Shown here piece by piece: positions 7,920 through 14,502 of a DNA stretch of 54,465 nt. Numbering within the stretch: position 1 is the stretch's first letter; the number at the start of each line of letters is the position of its first letter. Position numbers and translations under genes: made by a program. The stretch spans positions 1 through 54,465 of the IMG/VR virus record IMGVR_UViG_3300027741_000084. One strand, given 5' to 3'. The DNA is from a virus. A model generated the notes under the pieces. That model ran no database searches. It saw only the letters and a list, made by a program, of their open reading frames with translations, and was not told the DNA's origin.

Positions 7920-8729
7920 ATGGAATTTACTATAGGTCAAAACTCAACACTTCCTCTTTTAAAATTACAGGTTGTAAAAGATGGTATAGAAGACTATCAG
8001 TCAATGATGTCTTTTATTGAGACTTCTTCCATTTTTTTTTCTATGGTAGATACCCAAACAGGTATTCCAAAAATATATACACATGTCGCAAGTTTTGTTG
8101 AAAAAACAGAAGTTAACCCAAACGCATCTCCTGAATACTATGTTTATTACCGATTCACACCACAAGACACAAGTAGAGTTGGTAGGTATGAAGGACAATT
8201 TTTATTTATAAATGAAACGGGAACATTGGTTTTACCAATTAGAGAACAATTGTTTATCAATATTACTGAAAGTTATTTGTCGGACACTTTACCTTACAAT
8301 AATTGTTATGTGTTAAATTATAATTGTTGTACCACACCATTTCCGACTAATACACCAACACCAACCCCTTACCCTGTTTTAAGTCAAACACCAACAAATA
8401 CTCCTACTAACACACCAACACCAACACCAACAGTAACACCAACAGTAACACCAACAGTAACACCAACACCAACACCAACAAATACACCAATACCGACAAG
8501 TAGTGCAACACCAACTCCAACTCCAACACCAACTCAAACACCGGCTGTTGATGTATTAATTGATCCAATAATAACCGAAAATGATGAATATATTAATGTT
8601 GGTGAAAATGAATATTTAATGTTTGTTGATCCACCACCTCAAGAGTTAATAAACCCGTTAATTGTTGGTAATGATGAATATTTAATTATTGGTGACGAAG
8701 AATATTTAGAATTTGTAGATCCAATATAA
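7920..8729 (+). CDS. Fibre/virion protein with Pro-Thr stalk and C-terminal tandem repeats
   Basis: 269 residues. An N-terminal head of ~140 residues is paralogous to the preceding gene, which indicates a local duplication. Residues ~142-208 are a low-complexity stalk of Pro-Thr repeats ([16 protein letters not shown]). The C-terminus is two copies of a ~28-residue unit: [19 protein letters not shown] followed by MFVDPP, then [19 protein letters not shown] followed by EFVDPI. The architecture suggests a head, flexible spacer and tip on the virion surface. The ATG at 7920 is 13 nt after TATTTAT. Pro-Thr linkers also occur in the sheath gene. The binding target is unknown. Confidence 0.62.
   Translation: MEFTIGQNSTLPLLKLQVVKDGIEDYQSMMSFIETSSIFFSMVDTQTGIPKIYTHVASFVEKTEVNPNASPEYYVYYRFTPQDTSRVGRYEGQFLFINETGTLVLPIREQLFINITESYLSDTLPYNNCYVLNYNCCTTPFPTNTPTPTPYPVLSQTPTNTPTNTPTPTPTVTPTVTPTVTPTPTPTNTPIPTSSATPTPTPTPTQTPAVDVLIDPIITENDEYINVGENEYLMFVDPPPQELINPLIVGNDEYLIIGDEEYLEFVDPI
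8343..8543 (+). repeat. Pro-Thr codon repeat (stalk of the 7920 fibre gene)
   Basis: The tract is built of near-repeats of ACACCAACACCAACA with variants (ACAGTAACACC three times in a row). Such low-complexity tracts change length easily by slippage. Confidence 0.8.
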
Positions 8730-8739
8730 AACTTTAAAC

Positions 8740-8746
8740 TATTTAT
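8740..8746 (+). promoter_or_regulatory. TATTTAT element before the solenoid fibre gene
   Basis: It ends 17 nt before ATG 8764. Confidence 0.45.
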
Positions 8747-8763
8747 ATAATAAAAAACAAATT

Positions 8764-11103
8764 ATGGCATTAACAGGAAAAACAATTGGGGAATTATCAT
8801 ACCTACAATTCCCAACAAACGATACTTTAATTCCGGTACAATATATTGGGAGTACTTATCATATTACATTTTCTTCGATCACTTATAACGAAGGAACATA
8901 TTCACAGTTTGTTGCGGAAGCGGGTGCCGGTGTATTAACACCTGGTAGGTTTTACTTGATGACTGATTATCAAACTTGTTATGACCAACCAAACTATGAT
9001 AATTTAAAAAATCCTATCACAACGGGTAACTATAAAACAGGAACAACAGAACCTATATTATTATTGGCAATATCTACAAACAGGTTTTCACCTACGGTAT
9101 ATTCTACATTATACCCTCAAGATAAAATAACATACGATATAACTTGGAATACCACTGAAATCACGAGTAGCCCTGCAAAAGGTAGAATCACTGAAAGAAT
9201 TGATAACTTTAATAATAGAACTGATTATGATAACAGAAGTATTTTATTTAAAAGATATAATGGATATTACTATAATGAAGGACCTGGATCTGTTTTAGAT
9301 GGTCTTGTTGGGATAAGTGGTATAACAGGAACAACAGGTGTGTTATATGGTAATACGGGTACAACATTTAACTTAAGTTTATTTACTGGAGCAATTGTTT
9401 CAGTACGAAATTTAAATCCTTCATTTTTTGAAGTTGTGTCTATTGTGAGTGCTTCTTTAGCGATTATATCAGGTGTAACAATAAGTGAAACTACCAACTC
9501 AAATTATTCTTTTGGAATTAATGATGGTAAAATGACTTATTACCAACCTAATGTAAGACAAGACCAAGTTTTTGAATATACAACATTTGGTGATGCTATT
9601 GATGAAAGTGGGGCGGTTAATAACTATATTGGTAACTATTCTAACCTACATTTAGAATTTGGTACTGGGGATTTTTTACTCGCAAACAATGTTTTTATTA
9701 CAGGGGAATACACAAATAATACTATTGGTAACGGTTCTTATAATAACACATTCAATGATGATTGTGATAGCAATCAAATTGGAGATGGATTTTATAATAA
9801 CTCAACAAATGATGATTTTGACGGTAATATAATTGGGGAAAATTTTAATAACAATTTTATTACATCAAATTTCAATAATAATAGAATTGGTAGTGATTTT
9901 TATAATAATACTTTAGTGGGTGGTTCTTTTTATAGAAACAATATTGGAAATGATTTTAGGAATAATGTTTGGGAGAATTTCCTTTGGGATTTTCAAAATA
10001 ATGAAATAGGAAATCAGTTTAATAATAATAAAATTTATGATCAGTTTTATAATAATGATATTGGTAATGGGTATAATGGTAATCAAAGTTATTCACGATT
10101 TTATCGTAATTTAATTGATAATGGATATAATGGTAATACGGTATATTCAGAGTTCTACGAAAATAATATTGGATTCAATTTTTATAATAATACTATTGGA
10201 GAAAACGGAAATATTGGGGGTACTGCTTTTAGGGGTAATATAATTGGGACCTATTTTGAAAGTAATACAATTAAATTTAATTTTTTAAGTAACAATATTT
10301 TAAACGATTTTTACAATAATGACATATATTGTGCTTTTATAAAAAATTCAATATTAAATGGTTTTAACACAAACACAATTGGTGGAGTTAACAACTTAGG
10401 TCTTACTTTTGAGAACAACCAAATTATGAATAATTTTAAGGGTAACGATATTCAAGGTAATTTTTGGAGTAACCAACTTAAAACAAATTTTAAAGCTAAT
10501 GAGATATTAGGTGAGTTTGGATATAATAATATAGGATTTGAGTGTTCACCTAATATTTTTAGTGGTATAACGACACATAACAATATCGGTGATGATTTTT
10601 CATTTAATACTTGTTACGGATCATTTTCTTACAACACAATAGGGACTTATTTCAATTCTAATGAGGTACAAGATGGATTTGGTTTTGGTGGGGCCTCACC
10701 TCAAGGAAATAGAATCGGAAATAATTTTATAGATAATACCATCGGTGAATATTTCTACAATAATACTATTTCCGATAACTTTTACAATAACACAATTGGT
10801 GATTCATTCCAATGGAATATTGTTAATACCCAAGTTAATAATGTTTGTTTAAGTACAGGTATGTTATATGATATCACAACAGTTAATGTATTCAAAAATA
10901 AAAATGGAGATAACAGATTATCATATTACGATGAATTAGATGTTTTAACAATAGAAACATTAACTGAGGCTCCTTGTCTAGGTGGGTTAAATGCGTTAGA
11001 CATACCAGAAAATGATTTGAATTATGGACTAATAGTTTATATTAACGATATTGTTGTTTTAGATATACCTGAAGACGATTTAAATTATGGGTTAGTAATA
11101 TAA
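8764..11103 (+). CDS. Long Asn-rich solenoid tail fibre/adhesin
   Basis: 779 residues. The N-terminus (GKTIGELSYLQFPTNDTLIP) is a virion-attachment type domain. Residues ~315-690 are dozens of degenerate ~11-12-residue units built on N-x-I-G-x-x-F-x-x-N (for example NTIGNGSYNN, NRIGSDFYNN, NNIGNDFRNN, NTIGDSFQWN). This regular spacing of Ile, Phe and Asn is expected of a parallel beta-solenoid with Asn ladders. The C-terminus has two copies of a short unit (LDIPENDLNYGLIVYI and LDIPEDDLNYGLVI). It is probably a fibre that contacts the host surface. The gene has its own TATTTAT 17 nt upstream. The fold is inferred from periodicity only. Confidence 0.68.
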   Translation: MALTGKTIGELSYLQFPTNDTLIPVQYIGSTYHITFSSITYNEGTYSQFVAEAGAGVLTPGRFYLMTDYQTCYDQPNYDNLKNPITTGNYKTGTTEPILLLAISTNRFSPTVYSTLYPQDKITYDITWNTTEITSSPAKGRITERIDNFNNRTDYDNRSILFKRYNGYYYNEGPGSVLDGLVGISGITGTTGVLYGNTGTTFNLSLFTGAIVSVRNLNPSFFEVVSIVSASLAIISGVTISETTNSNYSFGINDGKMTYYQPNVRQDQVFEYTTFGDAIDESGAVNNYIGNYSNLHLEFGTGDFLLANNVFITGEYTNNTIGNGSYNNTFNDDCDSNQIGDGFYNNSTNDDFDGNIIGENFNNNFITSNFNNNRIGSDFYNNTLVGGSFYRNNIGNDFRNNVWENFLWDFQNNEIGNQFNNNKIYDQFYNNDIGNGYNGNQSYSRFYRNLIDNGYNGNTVYSEFYENNIGFNFYNNTIGENGNIGGTAFRGNIIGTYFESNTIKFNFLSNNILNDFYNNDIYCAFIKNSILNGFNTNTIGGVNNLGLTFENNQIMNNFKGNDIQGNFWSNQLKTNFKANEILGEFGYNNIGFECSPNIFSGITTHNNIGDDFSFNTCYGSFSYNTIGTYFNSNEVQDGFGFGGASPQGNRIGNNFIDNTIGEYFYNNTISDNFYNNTIGDSFQWNIVNTQVNNVCLSTGMLYDITTVNVFKNKNGDNRLSYYDELDVLTIETLTEAPCLGGLNALDIPENDLNYGLIVYINDIVVLDIPEDDLNYGLVI
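9709..10837 (+). repeat. Degenerate ~36-nt coding repeats of the Asn-rich solenoid
   Basis: Each unit encodes about 11-12 residues around N-x-I-G-x-x-F-x-x-N. The DNA is diverged, so only the protein pattern is regular. Confidence 0.7.
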
Positions 11104-11119
11104 AAAATAAATAACACAA

Positions 11120-11126
11120 TATTTAT
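11120..11126 (+). promoter_or_regulatory. TATTTAT element before the LCIB-like gene
   Basis: It ends 30 nt before ATG 11157, the longest leader in the fibre block, with an A-rich stretch between. Confidence 0.4.
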
Positions 11127-11156
11127 TATAAATAATAAACAAAAAAACAAAAAAAA

Positions 11157-12233
11157 ATGATACAAGGAATTAGAATAACAAGTACAAATTTATCAGGACT
11201 AACGGCAAACGTTACTTTTTTACCCACAACTGGTGGAACTATTAATTTAGGATCTGAAGTAATACCATTTAATAATATTTCGGTTTATCCTTACGGAACA
11301 TACGAATTAGACGTTCAATTATATGATAGAATATACGAAATAGTTGTACCAGCACCGTTAACAGGTCAGAGCGCATATACTCAAACAGTAAGAGCGGTTA
11401 CCGTTGACGGAGGAGCCCAACCATTTTCAGGAGCCGTATTATCTGAAGTGTGGGGAACATATACAACAGAATATATTACAAATGAAGGAATATCATCAAC
11501 TGATATTGTTTTAGCTGAAGGTATTTGTTCTGATGATGTTGATGCTGCATATTTACCCGGAAATATCGGTGGATGGCCAACAAGTATTAATTCTTTCTTA
11601 GGACCATTTCAATCAGGAGGACTAGCAGGTTATCCGTTTGTTGGTAGTGTTGGATTTGGAGCATTTGCAAGTCACGTAGCAACAACTCTTGGTGGAACTT
11701 TGTTTGTTACAAGTATGCCACACATTGGTGTTACTGAAGATGGTCGTTCAGGTAGAATGTTAAGAAGAGGTAAAGCAAATAGTTTAACCGATAATACCTG
11801 TGGTGCCGTTGCGGGAGCAATTGACCAAGTTGTAAATCAACTAAGCTCACCTCCAGATCAAAATAACGCACCTTTTAATAATGAAAATTATTCTTTTTGG
11901 AAATTGACTGATATTTTATGGCCGTATAAAAATGTATTATCAGGTTTTACAGGTACTTCTGAAGAGATTTATAATAATCAAATGATATTTGCCACAGAAA
12001 CTATTAGGGATTCAGCGTATGATTATATAATCGCAAATTTACCAGCAGCAACAACTGGAAACACCACAAATGATGTGTATTTTTTAAGTGGTATTTTTAT
12101 TAATTCTGATGTTAGTTCCGGTACAACACAATTTGAGTCGTATGTCGTTGTTGATAAAGTCATGAAATATGAATATGGTATTGGGTGGAACAATATTACT
12201 GTTAATTATATGTCCGGATTACCAATTGACTAA
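11157..12233 (+). CDS. LCIB-type beta-carbonic anhydrase-like domain behind a virion beta-module
   Basis: 358 residues. Residues 1-~75 look like a small virion beta-domain (ISVYPYGTYELDVQLYDRIY). The rest resembles the limiting-CO2-inducible LCIB/LCIC beta-carbonic anhydrase family (PF18599-like): GICSDDVD (Cys124, Asp126, Asp127), the block GGLAGYPFVGSVGFGAF with His173, PHIGVTEDGRSGRMLRRG (His189, Arg200) and NTCGAVAGAI (Cys215). Cys124, His189 and Cys215 would be the zinc ligands, with an Asp/Arg pair nearby as in beta-CAs. If active it would interconvert CO2 and bicarbonate. No catalytic residue of the pattern is obviously missing. It lies inside the fibre block. Family recognition is from memory of motifs and has not been tested by search. 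Confidence 0.62.
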   Translation: MIQGIRITSTNLSGLTANVTFLPTTGGTINLGSEVIPFNNISVYPYGTYELDVQLYDRIYEIVVPAPLTGQSAYTQTVRAVTVDGGAQPFSGAVLSEVWGTYTTEYITNEGISSTDIVLAEGICSDDVDAAYLPGNIGGWPTSINSFLGPFQSGGLAGYPFVGSVGFGAFASHVATTLGGTLFVTSMPHIGVTEDGRSGRMLRRGKANSLTDNTCGAVAGAIDQVVNQLSSPPDQNNAPFNNENYSFWKLTDILWPYKNVLSGFTGTSEEIYNNQMIFATETIRDSAYDYIIANLPAATTGNTTNDVYFLSGIFINSDVSSGTTQFESYVVVDKVMKYEYGIGWNNITVNYMSGLPID

Positions 12234-12251
12234 ATAAATTAAAAAAATAAA

Positions 12252-13535
12252 ATGGCAACAAAATATATTGTAAATAACGTATCGGGACAAACCATAAATG
12301 GTGATTTAACCACGAATACTATATCGGCAACAACATATTATAATGTTTCGTCAAATTTTCAATCTGAGATACACGTAAGTCAAATAGATGGAAACGACAC
12401 TACAGGCGATGGTAGTTTGCTTAATCCTGTTGCAACTATTACTTACGCATTGACTTTATTGACAGGGTCTCGTAAAACAATTATTGTTCATCCAGGCGGT
12501 TATAATGAAAATGTTACGGTTGCAAGTGGTAATACCACAATAGCTACAACCGAGTTAACGGGTGCAAATACTCTTTTATCGGGAACTTTAACTATTGGTT
12601 CATTAGGTTCAGGTTCTCGTATTTCGGGTTTGAGGATGTCTAAGCTTGTCATTAGTGGAACCGCACAGGCTTATATAAGCAATTGTACTGTTGATACTCA
12701 AGTTACTAAATCTTCTAGTGGTTATGTAGAGATTATTAATACAGAAATGCAATGTACTTCAGGTATTCAAATTTATGGTGCAGGTATCACTATTATCAAC
12801 GGTAATAAAAATGTTGCTGTATCAGTAAGTAACGATTCAGCACAAGTCATTGTAAAAGGATGTAATAGTGTTGTTACACCTTCCGCTAGCGCGGGTAATC
12901 TAGCTATAGTTGATTGTATTGTAACAGCTTTAGGTGGAAATGCTATAACTATTACTAATTCCGCAACAACTTTAACTTTGCTTAATAGTCAAGTTCTTGT
13001 TCAGGCAGGTAATAATGTTGCACCCATTAGCGTTGCGGGTATTTATTCAATTATTAATACCATCTATGATAAACCAAATTCATCTCTTACGGGGACTAAT
13101 ACTAACTCTATTGATTATTTTCAATTTATAAATGCAGATAGATTAACTATAACAGGATCAATATATTCTCCAAACATAACAGGAGCGATAACAAATTTAC
13201 CATCACCATCTGGTACTGTAAATTATGATTGTTCTATTGGAACAACATTTGTTCATTTTGGGGTTGATGCAACATCGGATTGGATAGTTAATTTAACAAA
13301 TTTTGATTTACCTGATGGTTGTTCGACATCTATAAAGATAATTGCGTCAAATGCTGATATATCGGGAAATACTTGGAAAATAACAGGGTTTAAAATAGAT
13401 GGAGTTCCTCAAATATGGACTAAATCATGGACTAATGGTGCTAGAAATACATTGTATATTTATAAGTTTACAATTGTAAATACAGTATCGGGTATAGTTG
13501 CGTATGGGGAAAGAACAACAACAACACCAGCATAA
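12252..13535 (+). CDS. Parallel beta-helix (pectin lyase-like) tail fibre/spike protein
   Basis: 427 residues. After a short fibre-type N-terminus (TINGDLTTNTISATTYYNV) comes IDGNDTTGDGSLLNPVATI, the conserved entry motif of DUF1565/pectin-lyase-like right-handed beta-helices, and then IIVHPGGYNENVTV. Residues ~110-270 run as short strands of I/V/T/S pairs typical of helix rungs. The last ~110 residues (WIVNLTNFDLPDGCSTSIKI) form a separate beta C-domain. No catalytic acid cluster is obvious, so adhesion is more likely than hydrolysis. It starts 18 nt after the LCIB-like gene with no TATTTAT of its own, so the two genes are probably co-transcribed. Confidence 0.68.
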   Translation: MATKYIVNNVSGQTINGDLTTNTISATTYYNVSSNFQSEIHVSQIDGNDTTGDGSLLNPVATITYALTLLTGSRKTIIVHPGGYNENVTVASGNTTIATTELTGANTLLSGTLTIGSLGSGSRISGLRMSKLVISGTAQAYISNCTVDTQVTKSSSGYVEIINTEMQCTSGIQIYGAGITIINGNKNVAVSVSNDSAQVIVKGCNSVVTPSASAGNLAIVDCIVTALGGNAITITNSATTLTLLNSQVLVQAGNNVAPISVAGIYSIINTIYDKPNSSLTGTNTNSIDYFQFINADRLTITGSIYSPNITGAITNLPSPSGTVNYDCSIGTTFVHFGVDATSDWIVNLTNFDLPDGCSTSIKIIASNADISGNTWKITGFKIDGVPQIWTKSWTNGARNTLYIYKFTIVNTVSGIVAYGERTTTTPA

Positions 13536-13561
13536 ATTAAAATGACTAAAAAATAAATAAT

Positions 13562-13810
13562 ATGAGAATTTGTATTTTAACAGAAAACGATAAGGTAGAA
13601 CAAGTAAGAGAAGGTTGGATAAATAAAAATGTTATGAAAATACCTTGTTCATCAACAGGTGTAGAACCTGCAACACATTGGTTTTGTACCATGGCAGGAT
13701 CTGAAGAAAAAATGAACTCTATTTACGCAAAGAAAAACTTATCTATTATGGAATTAGAAATTGGTCCAAAAGAATTTCTTAATAAATGGGGTCTGAAAAT
13801 CATAAAATAG
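13562..13810 (+). CDS. Small conserved-looking phage protein, function unknown
   Basis: 82 residues beginning MRICILTENDKVEQVREGWI. Notable elements are IPCSSTGVEPATHWFCTM (two Cys and a His) and a helical end, IGPKEFLNKWGLKIIK. It has no clear catalytic motif. Its last 25 nt overlap the start of the oxygenase gene at 13786 in another frame, so the two are probably translated together. A fibre-assembly or accessory role is only a guess from position. Confidence 0.6.
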   Translation: MRICILTENDKVEQVREGWINKNVMKIPCSSTGVEPATHWFCTMAGSEEKMNSIYAKKNLSIMELEIGPKEFLNKWGLKIIK

Positions 13811-14418
13811 TAAAAAATTTCATCAGTGATGATGAAGTTAATCTAATTGTTGATTGGGTTGAATCTATTAACCATACCGGAAATGATAGTAATCACCACT
13901 TAACAGAATTATCCAAAGACCTAAACGGTAAATCGTATATGTTTGATATATCAAATACCCCACTAACTAATTACATCACAAAATTCCAATCAATATCTGA
14001 CGTATCTAAAGACATATTACCAAGTTTTATTTATAAAATTATAGACAGGATCTCAGAAGAATTTAATTACCCAAAAGATAATATCTTTATTCAGGCGGTA
14101 GATATGAATAAGGGTGGTAAAATACAACCCCATTATGATGCATCAATTGATGGTTACATAAACTACAAATGCAACATTAGTGTGTTATCGGAAGATTATA
14201 AAATTTTTATAGATGATTCTTCACCTGTAATAGAACAAAAAGACCTATACTGTTTTGAAGCTTCGTTATATAAACATTGGACCGAAGAGTTTAATTCAAG
14301 AAGGGTGTTTTTAAGTTTTGGTTTTATATTACCTTATGGCGTTTTAGGTAGAAATGAAAGTGACCCAAGAGTTAGATTAAGTCAACGAATATCAAAATAT
14401 TTTCAAAAACATAGTTGA
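13786..14418 (+). CDS. 2-oxoglutarate/Fe(II)-dependent oxygenase, prolyl-4-hydroxylase-like
   Basis: 210 residues. The double-stranded beta-helix iron site is visible as QPHYDAS (His116, Asp118) and a distal YKHW (His164), with Arg172 or Arg173 (NSRRVFLSFGF) as the 2-oxoglutarate anchor. The length and the segment VFLSFGFILPYG fit phage P4H-type hydroxylases. Such enzymes hydroxylate protein or other side chains using O2, 2-oxoglutarate and Fe(II). The substrate is unknown, but the gene directly follows the fibre block, so fibre modification is possible. The start ATG lies inside the previous gene and gives MGSENHKIVKNF, the usual start of these proteins. Confidence 0.78.
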   Translation: MGSENHKIVKNFISDDEVNLIVDWVESINHTGNDSNHHLTELSKDLNGKSYMFDISNTPLTNYITKFQSISDVSKDILPSFIYKIIDRISEEFNYPKDNIFIQAVDMNKGGKIQPHYDASIDGYINYKCNISVLSEDYKIFIDDSSPVIEQKDLYCFEASLYKHWTEEFNSRRVFLSFGFILPYGVLGRNESDPRVRLSQRISKYFQKHS

Positions 14419-14439
14419 TATAAAACAAAACAAAAACTA

Positions 14440-14446
14440 TATTTAT
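14440..14446 (+). promoter_or_regulatory. 43: TATTTAT element before the DNA polymerase
   Basis: It lies 56 nt before ATG 14503, upstream of the hairpin at 14460. Confidence 0.4.
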
Positions 14447-14459
14447 TTACGAAGGTAAA

Positions 14460-14477
14460 TGCCGACCTAATTCGGTA
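14460..14477 (+). promoter_or_regulatory. Leader hairpin upstream of DNA polymerase (possible operator)
   Basis: TGCCGA pairs with TCGGTA around the loop CCTAAT, giving a 6-bp stem including one G-T pair, 25 nt before ATG 14503. T4 gp43 represses its own translation by binding a hairpin near its ribosome site, and a comparable position and loop make an autoregulatory operator possible. The stem is short, and folding has not been computed. Confidence 0.35.
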
Positions 14478-14502
14478 GCTAATACACCAAAAGTAAATAA
14501 TT

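Noticed and set aside
8343-8543. Short direct repeats as a possible CRISPR array
   Set aside because: The units are codon-length, in frame with Pro-Thr coding and without spacers.
14459-14470. Four-codon frame ATG-CCG-ACC-TAA in the polymerase leader
   Set aside because: It is too short to call as a gene. It is mentioned only in connection with the hairpin.
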